Below, one piece after another: positions 16,951 through 25,602 of a stretch of DNA of 64,000 nucleotides. The notes beneath the pieces are model-generated. The model ran no database searches. It was not told the DNA's origin and saw nothing but the letters and a program-made list of their open reading frames with translations. The position numbers were made by a program, and so were the translations under genes. The stretch spans positions 1,426,001 to 1,490,000 of the forward strand of contig NC_015276.1 of NCBI RefSeq assembly GCF_000192865.1, given 5' to 3'. Origin of the DNA: Marinomonas mediterranea MMB-1. GTDB lineage: Bacteria; Pseudomonadota; Gammaproteobacteria; Pseudomonadales; Marinomonadaceae. Position 1 is the stretch's first letter. The number at the start of each line of letters is the position of its first letter.

Positions 16951-18231
16951 TTAGACTTCAGTCGCGCTTTCCTGCCTCTTCTTAATAATCTGGTTGCGGT
17001 CAATTACTTTATTTCTGCCTGTTTTCTTCGCGGCGTAAAGGTAAGAGTCAGCTTGCTGGAACGTTTCGAACAAGCTTTTTTCCTCGTTGGCATAGCCTAC
17101 CCCAATACTAATCGACAGCTCTTTTAGCCCCCCTAACGTTGACCTTTCAACGGTTTGTCGCACTTTTTCTGCGAGCGAGAAACACTCTTCATTGCTTCTA
17201 CTTTTGACGAGAATGATGAACTCCTCACCACCCCACCGACCAACGCTATTACTCGCTACTGTGAGTTTATTTAGCAAAGCGGCAAAGTCAGCGAGAACCT
17301 TGTCGCCCACTAAATGGCCATATTGATCATTAACTTGTTTAAAATGATCGATATCTATCAATAGAATGGCATAAGGCTGTTTATGATTTATCCAGTTTTC
17401 TTCTGCGTGTTTAAATACATCTTCAATGCCTCGACGATTCAAAACGTTTGTTAGTTGGTCGATCATCGCATGTTGTTCAAGTGTGCTCAGTCGTTCGTGA
17501 GTTTTAGTATGTTCCACTCGCATTTGTACGACCGTCCAAAGCAATACGATATAAACGGTATGAGCGATGCCTATATTTAAAACAACACCAACCGTATCAT
17601 CCAGTGGGTAGTGTTGAATCAGTGCGAGGTAGTGTCCGATTAAGGTAACTATAAAGGACGCTATTGTCACGATAACCGCTTTACGCACCTCCAAAAACAA
17701 ATAGGCTATTACGTAATTCAACCCTAGCCATTGAGCTGAGTTTGAAAATAAGCCATTTTCTGCCATGTGGTGCCAAATGCTGCTGCTGGTCAGGTAACCC
17801 GCAACAATAAGGTAGGTAGTAAGATGAAGGGATTGCTCAGATGCCTTTTTTGTTCGACTTAATAGATAGATTGTGGCAAATCCTGCGATACATATAGGAT
17901 AAGAGGCAGCGTCAAAAAGCGCGATGATGCCACTTGTATAATCAATAGACCAGATGGCCGCGAACGCACTCATTGCGAACAGGAGGAGACCGCGAAATAC
18001 ATGAGGTTTTAGCAGCGCAGCTTCTGTGGTTGAGGACGTTTTTCGAATAATATCCATAAGAATACCTAGATTTCCTAGCTGCTCGTTGTACGGGTTTTGG
18101 TAGAAGAGAGCGTTGTGTTTTTCGATTAATCTCGATAAATAAGATGGATTCTCTTTATCATTATGCTCTATTGTATCGAAATAAAGTGATATCTCAAAAA
18201 CACTTGATTTGATAGTAGATGATCCGGTCAT
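16951..18231 (-). CDS. Diguanylate cyclase (GGDEF) with multi-helix membrane sensor
   Basis: 426 residues. A soluble N-terminal part (~1-70) is followed by six to seven membrane helices (~75-245), then a GGDEF domain (~265-420) with the active GGEEF form of the motif (GRWGGEEF) and the metal/substrate region LLIDIDHFKQVND. It should make c-di-GMP from GTP in response to an unknown membrane or extracellular signal. The RxxD inhibitory site five residues before the motif is absent, so product inhibition is probably weak. The start at 18231 is chosen to avoid overlap with the divergent exporter; an ATG at 18303 would add 24 residues. No clear ribosome site at either. Confidence 0.88.
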   Translation of the reverse strand: MTGSSTIKSSVFEISLYFDTIEHNDKENPSYLSRLIEKHNALFYQNPYNEQLGNLGILMDIIRKTSSTTEAALLKPHVFRGLLLFAMSAFAAIWSIDYTSGIIALFDAASYPICIAGFATIYLLSRTKKASEQSLHLTTYLIVAGYLTSSSIWHHMAENGLFSNSAQWLGLNYVIAYLFLEVRKAVIVTIASFIVTLIGHYLALIQHYPLDDTVGVVLNIGIAHTVYIVLLWTVVQMRVEHTKTHERLSTLEQHAMIDQLTNVLNRRGIEDVFKHAEENWINHKQPYAILLIDIDHFKQVNDQYGHLVGDKVLADFAALLNKLTVASNSVGRWGGEEFIILVKSRSNEECFSLAEKVRQTVERSTLGGLKELSISIGVGYANEEKSLFETFQQADSYLYAAKKTGRNKVIDRNQIIKKRQESATEV

Positions 18232-18288
18232 TTTGATTTTACGATATTGTATTTTTTTGTACGTTGATGAAGCGAGTGAGTGCTGATT

Positions 18289-19230
18289 ATGAATACCGAG
18301 CATCTAAGTAAAATGAAGATACACTTCGTTATTCTGGTTGTCCTATGTGCGTTCGCTTTGAATTCCATTTTATGTCGTTTGGCCCTTGTTCAAACTTCGT
18401 TAGATCCGATGTCTTTCACAACTCTTCGTCTCATGTCTGGCGCCTTGGTATTGGCGATGTTAGTGGTCTTAACTAATAGAAATGAAATAAAAGGTAGGAG
18501 TGAAAATAGAGAGAGAGGTGAAAACAGAAGTGAGAACAACACACTTTGTTTGAACGCTGCTTTTCTTAACAAAGGATGGATTACGCCTTTAGCACTATTG
18601 GCCTACGCAGTGAGTTTCTCATTCGCATATGTATCGTTACCGGCAGGTATTGGAGCATTGCTGTTGTTTGGTGCGGTTCAATTCACGATGATCGGTTATG
18701 GCTTATATTCGGGCGAGAGGTTGAATAAAAAGCAATGGTGTGGCTTGTTCGTTGCGATATTCGGAGTATTGGTGCTCTTTCTTCCCGGTGCGTCGGCTCC
18801 TAGTTTAATCGGGAGTGCGCTTATGTTGGTATCTGGTGTTGGGTGGGCCGTTTATACGGTTCGAGGAAAGGGAGCATCGAACCCTATTCAAACGACGGGG
18901 ATTAATTTTTTGAAAGCGAGCATCTTGTCGCTATTTATGTCACTACTTTTTATCTCGGAATTTACGTGGGACAGTATGGGCGCGCTCTACGCGCTATTGG
19001 CCGGTGGGGTGACATCAGGGCTGGGGTACGCGCTTTGGTACTTTGTATTACCTTCATTAAAAGTAACGACAGCAGCGACATTGCAGCTTAGCGTTCCAGT
19101 GATTGCTATTTTTATGGGAGTACTGCTGTTGGGAGAACAAGTGACGCTGCATTTGTTTTTATCCAGCCTAACAATACTGGGGGGCGTTTTTCTTTATATT
19201 TTAGCTGGGATGGCTCCGCGTGTGAGATAA
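18289..19230 (+). CDS. DMT-superfamily (EamA) exporter
   Basis: 313 residues with ten predicted helices in two EamA repeats of about 140 residues. The first ends near LYSGERLNKKQWCGLFVAIFGV and the second near LLLGEQVTLHLFLSSLTILGG, both with the typical Gly-Glu before the last helix of each half. A charged Arg/Glu/Asn-rich insert lies between helices 2 and 3 (about residues 62-75). Probable metabolite or drug exporter; substrate unknown. Divergent from the diguanylate cyclase with only 57 bp between starts. Confidence 0.85.
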   Translation: MNTEHLSKMKIHFVILVVLCAFALNSILCRLALVQTSLDPMSFTTLRLMSGALVLAMLVVLTNRNEIKGRSENRERGENRSENNTLCLNAAFLNKGWITPLALLAYAVSFSFAYVSLPAGIGALLLFGAVQFTMIGYGLYSGERLNKKQWCGLFVAIFGVLVLFLPGASAPSLIGSALMLVSGVGWAVYTVRGKGASNPIQTTGINFLKASILSLFMSLLFISEFTWDSMGALYALLAGGVTSGLGYALWYFVLPSLKVTTAATLQLSVPVIAIFMGVLLLGEQVTLHLFLSSLTILGGVFLYILAGMAPRVR

Positions 19231-19273
19231 ACAAGCTTGGCTCTTTTGGTGTTTCTGTCTTTAGGCGGATGAT

Positions 19274-19305
19274 AGGCTTCAACGATCCGCACGCTGAAGC
19301 CTTTG
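19274..19305. terminator. Hairpin between convergent exporter and binding-protein genes
   Basis: Stem AGGCTTCA / TGAAGCCT with a 13-nt loop followed by TT. Moderate terminator. Confidence 0.45.
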
Positions 19306-19327
19306 TAAATAACCTTCGCGAACCGTG

Positions 19328-20416
19328 TTACTTAGGCGTTAATGTGAATGTGCCTGTTGGGGTTACTGGAAGGTATTTCTTATAGAAGTCTAAGTAGGCT
19401 TCTTCGGGGTTAAGGTCTGCAAACGCCTCTGGATAAAGGGACTTTGCAAAAAATTGAATCATAGCACCATCAAGAATGGTTCGGCAGGCACCGTGATAGG
19501 CTGCAAATAAGCGGTTCTGTTTTATGGCAGACACACTAGACCAGCCGAGACGCTTTTTAAACCCTTCTAAACGCGCTCTCGCTATGTTTTCTGAAATGCC
19601 TTGTCCCATAACGATGCCATCACTGGCACTTGCTGATTCATACCCTGTCATGACAATGATATCTGGGTTCGCAGCAATGACCTGTTCTGGGTTCAATTTT
19701 CCCCACCATTCAATATAAGGTGCCGATATATTGTCGCCACCTGACATAGTCGAAATGGCTCCCCACATATTTTTGCCAAAAGTGTAACCCATGTCGTTTA
19801 CGCCAGATGCGCCATACTCCACATAAATCTTTGGTTTTGCTAGGTTTTTCGCTTTTAAACGAGTCGATATTCTGTTGAGGTTTTCTGTGTATTCGTTCGC
19901 TATCTTTTCTGCGCGTTCTTTTTGTCCTGTAATTACACCGATGATTTTCGTGCTCATTACATGGCGTTGTAGTGTTTGAGCATTGTAGTCAATGACAACA
20001 ATAGGGACACCAGCATCCTCTATCTTTTGCGCTTGCGTGCCAAGTGCCTTGAACTGCCAATCTGCAAGTAGCAGGACATCAGGCTTTAGACTAATGACCT
20101 GTTCGACAGAAAAAGCTTGAGATCCAATCTTCCCTATCGCGGGAATAGTATTTAGTGACGGGCGATGTTTGATGTACATTTCCCAATTTGCAGGACGTGC
20201 TTGCCATATGTATTTAGAGAGCCCAACGACCTTGTCATATGCTTGTTCCGTTCCAATGGCCATATAATCTTCAGGGTAGAAACCAACAATAACCCTCTGA
20301 GCAGGTGCGTCAAATGTTACCTCTCTCCCTAATACATCATGGATTGTTGTCTCTTTTGCCCAGATGCTACTGGCTTGAAAAAATAGGGTTAAGCTTAGTA
20401 TTAGGTATTTAAACAT
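19328..20416 (-). CDS. ABC transporter substrate-binding protein, FecB/BtuF type (paralogue 1)
   Basis: 362 residues, signal peptide at ~1-20 (MFKYLILS... to WAKE). Class III periplasmic binding protein: IHDVLGREVTFDAPAQRVIVGF at the mature start, VISLKPDVLLLADWQ in the first lobe, a long linking helix, then LNPEQVIAANPDIIVMTG in the second lobe. Roughly half identical to the divergently encoded paralogue at 20619, including the same EDYMAIGTE and YLDFYKKYLPVTPTGTF segments. Start chosen at ATG 20416 rather than GTG 20425. It stands alone; the permease and ATPase genes lie with the other paralogue, so both receptors may share one transporter. Confidence 0.88.
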   Translation of the reverse strand: MFKYLILSLTLFFQASSIWAKETTIHDVLGREVTFDAPAQRVIVGFYPEDYMAIGTEQAYDKVVGLSKYIWQARPANWEMYIKHRPSLNTIPAIGKIGSQAFSVEQVISLKPDVLLLADWQFKALGTQAQKIEDAGVPIVVIDYNAQTLQRHVMSTKIIGVITGQKERAEKIANEYTENLNRISTRLKAKNLAKPKIYVEYGASGVNDMGYTFGKNMWGAISTMSGGDNISAPYIEWWGKLNPEQVIAANPDIIVMTGYESASASDGIVMGQGISENIARARLEGFKKRLGWSSVSAIKQNRLFAAYHGACRTILDGAMIQFFAKSLYPEAFADLNPEEAYLDFYKKYLPVTPTGTFTLTPK

Positions 20417-20503
20417 TAAAGGCACACCGTTTCAGTTTAGTTAATTAAGATTTTCAGTTCAGATTTATTGCCTTTATGATAATGGTTCTTATATGATATT
20501 GGA

Positions 20504-20523
20504 AATCAATATTTCTATTGATT
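20504..20523. promoter_or_regulatory. Palindrome between the divergent binding-protein genes
   Basis: Perfect 8-bp arms AATCAATA and TATTGATT around TTTC, midway between the two start codons, so one factor could control both. A weak Fur-like match (TGATAATGG...) lies just to its left at 20477-20491. Confidence 0.45.
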
Positions 20524-20618
20524 CTAAATAGAAATCTAGTAGTATTCTCGCAAATGGAAATCTGGTATGAACCAGATACTTTAATTCCCTCTTAAAATAC
20601 TCTTGGAAGGAGAGGTAA

Positions 20619-21713
20619 ATGCAGTTTGGTAAATGGTTGATGGCGTCAACAATTTCTGTGGTATGTTCCGTTTCAGCTCAGGCGCAGGTGATAACCGATG
20701 TTTTAGATCGTAAAGTAGATATCGACCTACCTGCAGAGCGAGTTGTACTGGGCTTTTATGCTGAAGATTACATGGCGATCGGTACTGAAGCTGCTTTTGA
20801 TAAAGTAGTGGGTATTTCTCGCGACACATGGGAAGCGTGGCGCCCTGCAAGCTGGAAGCTTTACACTGAATATCGTCCTTCCTTAAAAGACATTCCTGAT
20901 GTTGGTGAAGTTGAATCACAGACATTTTCTATCGAAAAAGTGTTGAGCTTAAAACCGAGTGTTGTTGTATTGGCGGACTGGCAATACAAAGGGCTAGGCA
21001 TGGATGTTGATCGTCTAGAAGATGCTGGTATTCCAGTTGTCGTCGTTGACTATAATGCTCAAACGCTGGAACGACACCTTAAAAGTACTGAAATTTTGGG
21101 TGAGCTAACAGGTCAAGAAGCACGAGCGAAAAACATAGCGAACGAGTATGAAGAGACGATTGTTTCTGCTCAAACGCGAATCTCAGACGCAAACCTTCCA
21201 AAACCTCGTGCTTATGTAGAGTTCGGTAAAAAAGGACCTGATCAGTACAGTTTCACATACGGTAAAAATATGTGGGGCGCGATGGTTACGGCAATGGGTG
21301 GCGATAATATTGCTGCGCCGTATGTTGAATGGTGGGGACCTATGAACCCTGAGCAAGTTATCGCCTCTAAACCAGAAGTTGTATTTATCTCAGGCACCGA
21401 ATCTGGCGCTAAAGGTAAAGCCATGGTTATGGGGCAGGGCATTGACCCTAAAGTGTCCGTTGAGCGTTTGAAAGGCTTTGCTAATCGTGCGGGCTGGTCT
21501 GAAATGCCTGCGGTGAAGAACGAGCGACTTCATGGTATATACCAAGGGGCTTCCCGTTCAATCTTAGATGCTTCTATGGCGCAGTACATTGCAAAATCTC
21601 TTTATCCAGATCTGTTCAAAGATGCGAACCCTCAGCAAGCGTACTTGGATTTCTATAAAAAGTATTTGCCTGTTACGCCAACAGGAACATTTGCTATCTC
21701 TATCACGGAGTAA
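20619..21713 (+). CDS. ABC transporter substrate-binding protein, FecB/BtuF type (paralogue 2)
   Basis: 364 residues with a signal peptide (~1-22, ending AQA). Same architecture as the divergent paralogue: a DVLDRKVDIDLPAERVVLGF start, VLSLKPSVVVLADWQYKG, and MNPEQVIASKPEVVFISG. First gene of an operon with a FecCD permease, an ATPase and a cupredoxin. The 64-bp gap to the permease contains a short imperfect hairpin that may lower downstream expression. Ribosome site GGAGAGG 6 nt before ATG. The family transports ferric siderophores, haem or cobalamin; the cupredoxin partner makes a copper or iron chelate worth considering. Confidence 0.9.
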   Translation: MQFGKWLMASTISVVCSVSAQAQVITDVLDRKVDIDLPAERVVLGFYAEDYMAIGTEAAFDKVVGISRDTWEAWRPASWKLYTEYRPSLKDIPDVGEVESQTFSIEKVLSLKPSVVVLADWQYKGLGMDVDRLEDAGIPVVVVDYNAQTLERHLKSTEILGELTGQEARAKNIANEYEETIVSAQTRISDANLPKPRAYVEFGKKGPDQYSFTYGKNMWGAMVTAMGGDNIAAPYVEWWGPMNPEQVIASKPEVVFISGTESGAKGKAMVMGQGIDPKVSVERLKGFANRAGWSEMPAVKNERLHGIYQGASRSILDASMAQYIAKSLYPDLFKDANPQQAYLDFYKKYLPVTPTGTFAISITE

Positions 21714-21777
21714 TGGGTGGCATGTAATTGACGCTCATTTATAATGGGCGCTAATTATACTTTGCTCAGAAAAAATT

Positions 21778-22830
21778 ATGCATTCAGACTCTTTAGCGAG
21801 TGCAATACAGGACCAGCGTCGCAGTGAAAAGCGTCGCTGGTTTGTTATTTGTGCGCTCTTTGTTGTTCTTACCCTATCTTTCGTACTCGATGTCGCAACC
21901 GGGCCTTCTATGCTCAGTGTTGTTGAGGTGTCGAGAGCACTTCTGCAATTTTTCGGTTTACCTTCTCAGGTTGATGTGACCACGCTTGTTATCGTTACTG
22001 AATTACGCTTGCCTATCGCTATAATGGCCGTGATTGTTGGGGGTGTGTTAGGAGTAGGGGGCGCAGAAATGCAGACTTTACTTAATAATCCAATGGCGAG
22101 CCCTTATACATTAGGCATGGCTGCTGCCGCAGGCTTCGGTGCTGCGCTGATGCTTTACATCGGCTCACTAGGCTTAAGCTCTAATGTCGCCGTACCAATT
22201 GGTGCTTTTGTGTGTTGCATGTTGGCTGCTTGCCTATTATTTGGTCTGGCATCCATGCGACACATTACGTCCGGTCAGCTCATCTTATCCGGTATTGCTC
22301 TGCTGTTTTTGTTCCAATCCATGTTGTCTTTAGTTCAATTCATTGCCTCTCCTGAGCTTAGTCAGCAAATTTTGTTTTGGCTGTTTGGGAGTTTGTCCAA
22401 GAGTAGTTGGACAAATCTAGCCATTGTTGCTGGTGTGACAGCGGTAAGTATGGGTCTGTTGATGAAGGATGCATGGCGCTTAACGGCTTTAAGATTAGGT
22501 GAAGAGCGAGCAAAAAGTCTTGGTGTGAACGTTAATAATTTGAGGCTTAGAACCTTATTTATTGTCGCGGTCATGACGGCTACCGTCACTAGTTTTGTAG
22601 GGATTATTGGCTTTATTGGTATTGTCGCGCCTAATATTGCACGTATTTTGGTAGGGGAAGATCAACGTTTCTTTCTGCCTTTATCGTTTATCATTGGCTC
22701 CTTTTTACTTTCTAGTGCCTCTGTCCTTTCGAAGGTTATTGTTCCTGGGGCATTGTTTCCAATCGGAATTGTTACCGCAATTATTGGGGTTCCATTTTTC
22801 TTTTGGCTAATAATTGGACGTCGTCGGTAA
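21778..22830 (+). CDS. FecCD-family ABC transporter permease
   Basis: 350 residues with about nine to ten helices. Family marks: LRLPIAIMAVIVGGVLGVGGAEMQTLLNNPMASPYTLGMAAAAGFGAA in the first third and FVGIIGFIGIVAPNIARILVGEDQRFFLP near residue 270, the loop that contacts the ATPase. The protein works as a homodimer importing chelated metal or cobalamin. Second gene of the operon; it ends 4 bp before the ATPase start chosen here. Confidence 0.93.
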   Translation: MHSDSLASAIQDQRRSEKRRWFVICALFVVLTLSFVLDVATGPSMLSVVEVSRALLQFFGLPSQVDVTTLVIVTELRLPIAIMAVIVGGVLGVGGAEMQTLLNNPMASPYTLGMAAAAGFGAALMLYIGSLGLSSNVAVPIGAFVCCMLAACLLFGLASMRHITSGQLILSGIALLFLFQSMLSLVQFIASPELSQQILFWLFGSLSKSSWTNLAIVAGVTAVSMGLLMKDAWRLTALRLGEERAKSLGVNVNNLRLRTLFIVAVMTATVTSFVGIIGFIGIVAPNIARILVGEDQRFFLPLSFIIGSFLLSSASVLSKVIVPGALFPIGIVTAIIGVPFFFWLIIGRRR

Positions 22831-22834
22831 GCAT

Positions 22835-23725
22835 ATGAATCGAAAAATAAGTGAGCGCGCTTTAGGTGCCAAAAACTGTTTAAGTGTCAGAGACTTGCAT
22901 GTCAAAATTGATCAGTTGACGTTGGCAAAAGGTATGTCGTTTGATCTATGTCCAGGTGAAGTAACGGTTATTATTGGCCCGAACGGAACGGGAAAGAGTA
23001 CATTGCTCAAGACTCTCTTTGGCGACATTAACAAGCAGCAAGGCGAGGTTTCTTTTCAAGGCATAAGCCTGAGTAAAAAAGTGTTGAGTAAATGGCGTCA
23101 GTTTTTTGGCTACATGCCACAAGACATCCATTTAGACGTTGAGCTTAGTGTACTTGAAGTCGTTTTACTGGGTCAGCTAGATGCACTTAGTTTGCGTCTC
23201 GATGAATCAATGGTCACAGAAGCGTTGAATGCGCTAGAACAGATAGGGTTGTTGCACTTAGCAAATCGTTCTGTGAACGCATTGAGTGGTGGCCAATGCC
23301 AAATGATATTGTTTGCTCAAGCTATGATGCGCAAGCCAAGTATTTTAATGCTTGATGAACCTGTCAGTGCGCTCGATCTGCATTTTCAGCAGGTCTTGCT
23401 TGATTATCTAGATAGGAAAACGAAAGAGAACGGGTGGGTCTCTTTGATGGTGCTGCATGACTTAAACTTAGCCGCGCAATATGCGGATAATTTGCTGGTC
23501 GTAAAGGATGGGTTGATTGTTTCCAGCGGTGCACCCAAGGATATTCTTACCCCTCAGTTGGTGAAAGATGTTTATGGTGTTGAGGCCGAGGTCACCGTTG
23601 ATGGGCAAGGTGTCCCCTTTATTCGTACTCGGCGATCGAGCCACAAAAAGGCCACAGAGATAGAAAATAGAAACGTTGAGAAAACGACAACGATAAAGGA
23701 AACGGGAGTTTCAAATGTATATTAG
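22835..23725 (+). CDS. ABC transporter ATP-binding protein, FepC/BtuD type
   Basis: 296 residues. Walker A GPNGTGKST near residue 50, Q-loop YMPQD, signature LSGGQCQM (a variant of LSGGQ-QR with Cys), Walker B ILMLDEP and the switch His in VLHDLNLAAQ. The C-terminal ~40 residues after GVPFIRTRR are charged and not part of the core domain. Start taken at ATG 22835; a TTG at 22814 would overlap the permease. The stop lies 11 bp inside the next gene. Drives the FecCD permease of this operon. Confidence 0.92.
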   Translation: MNRKISERALGAKNCLSVRDLHVKIDQLTLAKGMSFDLCPGEVTVIIGPNGTGKSTLLKTLFGDINKQQGEVSFQGISLSKKVLSKWRQFFGYMPQDIHLDVELSVLEVVLLGQLDALSLRLDESMVTEALNALEQIGLLHLANRSVNALSGGQCQMILFAQAMMRKPSILMLDEPVSALDLHFQQVLLDYLDRKTKENGWVSLMVLHDLNLAAQYADNLLVVKDGLIVSSGAPKDILTPQLVKDVYGVEAEVTVDGQGVPFIRTRRSSHKKATEIENRNVEKTTTIKETGVSNVY

Positions 23726-24155
23726 AAGTATGACACTGGTTTTTGGTCTTTTACTTGCAACCTTCGGTGTTGCTAAAGAAATCAAGATAGAAATGTTGAA
23801 CTACGGCCCAGAAGGCGGCATGGTTTTTCAGCCTTCTTTTGTTCGTGCTGAACTGGGCGATATAGTGACGTTCGTTCCGACACACGCAGGGCACTATGCT
23901 CAATCCTATGTAGTGCCGGAAGGCCAGTCAGCTTGGAAATCTACAATGAATCAACCGTTCTCGATTACGCTTTCACATGAGGGCGTTCATTTGTACTATT
24001 GCCCACCTCATTTAATGATGGGGATGGTCGGTATGATTCAAGTTGGTAAACCCGCAAACCTAGAGGTGATCAATGCAAAAGTAGGGCGTTTGAAGTCTAA
24101 AGTCGCTTTAAAGCCTGAACGTGTCGATGCACTGATGGAGCAGATTCAGGAATAA
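23715..24155 (+). CDS. Pseudoazurin-like blue copper protein
   Basis: 146 residues, signal peptide at ~1-20, periplasmic. Sequence pattern follows pseudoazurins: IEMLNYGPEGGMVFQPSFVRAELGDIVTFVP, a GHY loop giving the first His ligand (about residue 55), and YYCPPHLMMGMVG supplying the Cys, His and Met ligands; helical C-terminal tail. Type I copper electron carrier. Its gene overlaps the end of the ABC ATPase gene and has GGGAG before the ATG, so it is the last gene of the binding-protein/permease/ATPase operon. That pairing is unusual: pseudoazurins usually serve denitrification. It might reduce or hand over the transported metal (inference). Confidence 0.85.
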   Translation: MYIRSMTLVFGLLLATFGVAKEIKIEMLNYGPEGGMVFQPSFVRAELGDIVTFVPTHAGHYAQSYVVPEGQSAWKSTMNQPFSITLSHEGVHLYYCPPHLMMGMVGMIQVGKPANLEVINAKVGRLKSKVALKPERVDALMEQIQE

Positions 24156-24223
24156 CGAACCCTCTATTAAATCGAATTCCTGATTTCTCGAAAAGTGAGT
24201 TTTTTAAGTTAGTCAAGGCGTGT

Positions 24224-25600
24224 TTATGTTTCACTTTCTTGATCTAATGTTAATGTTCTAGGCAGGCGTATCTGAAAGTGTGCACCTAACGATGCGTCTT
24301 GCTCGACAACGCGAATATCGCCTTTTAACTTCTGTGATATAAGGTTGTAAATCACCGACAGCCCCAAGCCTGACCCACCATTGGATCTATTTGTCGTAAA
24401 GAAAGGGGTAAAGACATTTTTGGCAATAGCATCATCAATACCGACGCCATTATCTTGATAATCAATGACAAAATCGTCTTTCTGGATAAATACTTTTATA
24501 TAAATAAGGTTGTGTGGCCGATCTGACTCTCTAAAACCGTGAATACAACTATTGTTGATAAGGTTGGTGAGTATCTGGTCGATAGACTCAGAGTAGGTGG
24601 TGATGGTTATGTTTTCCGGTATATCAATTGCGAATTCGACGCGATAGGGCTGATATATTGGCGTGAGGCTGCTAATTATGGATTCTATTAGTGTTTTTAA
24701 GTCTAGTTTTATCAATGCACGGTGACTTTGATCAACCGAAGTCTGCTTAAATTCGCGCACTAACGTTGCCGCTCTATGCATGTTCACTTCGGCAATATCA
24801 TGCGCACTTTTCGCTGATTCGACGAATGCCATGAAGGTAGATTCGTCTAATGTTCCCGCGTCATAGGCGTTTTTTAGTTTATTAACCTCATCGCCTAGGA
24901 TGGAAAGAGACGTAATTGCGACGCCTAACGGTGTATTAACTTCGTGCGCTACACCACAGACTAATTGTCCAAGTGCCGCCATTTTTTCCGATTCGACGAG
25001 ATGGTTTTGTGCAGTTTGTAAGTCTTCGAGTGTTTTCTTTAGATCTGTATTTCGTTTAAGAATCTTTTGCTCCAGCTCCAAATTAGCATTTTTAAGTGCA
25101 TGTTGAAGCTTGTTGTTTTGAGTAGCAAGAATGACTCTCCCAAATATGTCGGCGAGGGCAATAGCAAATTGAATGTCATCGTTATCAAACTCAGGTTGAT
25201 GTGCCTGTCGCCTACCTTGAATGAGTCCAACCATCTGACCTTTGTAAAAAACGGGCGTTAAGATAAGAGTATGATTGACTAGGTCAATATTAGAGACCCA
25301 ATACGCACTGGTTAATTGGGCTCTATCAAGTGTTAGGTAGGGGAGGTTATTGAGTGAGTCGATCAGAGCCTGAACTTGTGTTTCATCCATCGACGAAAAT
25401 GGCGAAGGTGACGAATCATGGTTATCTAAAATAAATGAACATACCATAGAGCCGTTATCATCTAACAACCAAATACTGCCATCTTTAAGATAACTCGCTC
25501 TTACATAAGCACTCAAAACCACGTTTGACGCTTCATGTATATTGCCTGAATCAATGACTGAATTTCGCAGTAATTTTGATAGATATTTTTGATGTTTCAT
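24224..25600 (-). CDS. Sensor histidine kinase with N-terminal GAF-like domain
   Basis: 458 residues, no membrane helix, so probably cytoplasmic. The N-terminal ~160 residues resemble a GAF sensor (IWLLDDNGSMVCSF, LILTPVFYKGQMVGLIQGRR). A coiled coil (~165-205) leads to HisKA with the His in CGVAHEVNTPLG (about residue 219) and an HATPase with NLINNSCIHGF, DNGVGID and GSGLGLSVIYNL. It starts 3 bp after the stop of the upstream HD-GYP gene (a TTG at 25606 would overlap it by 4 bp), so the two are translationally coupled and the kinase probably phosphorylates that regulator's receiver domain. Confidence 0.9.
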   Translation of the reverse strand: MKHQKYLSKLLRNSVIDSGNIHEASNVVLSAYVRASYLKDGSIWLLDDNGSMVCSFILDNHDSSPSPFSSMDETQVQALIDSLNNLPYLTLDRAQLTSAYWVSNIDLVNHTLILTPVFYKGQMVGLIQGRRQAHQPEFDNDDIQFAIALADIFGRVILATQNNKLQHALKNANLELEQKILKRNTDLKKTLEDLQTAQNHLVESEKMAALGQLVCGVAHEVNTPLGVAITSLSILGDEVNKLKNAYDAGTLDESTFMAFVESAKSAHDIAEVNMHRAATLVREFKQTSVDQSHRALIKLDLKTLIESIISSLTPIYQPYRVEFAIDIPENITITTYSESIDQILTNLINNSCIHGFRESDRPHNLIYIKVFIQKDDFVIDYQDNGVGIDDAIAKNVFTPFFTTNRSNGGSGLGLSVIYNLISQKLKGDIRVVEQDASLGAHFQIRLPRTLTLDQESET

Positions 25601-25602
25601 AA

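Noticed and set aside
20477..20491. Fur box before the receptor genes
   Set aside because: TGATAATGG matches, but the right half does not (three mismatches in the core); not called as a separate site.
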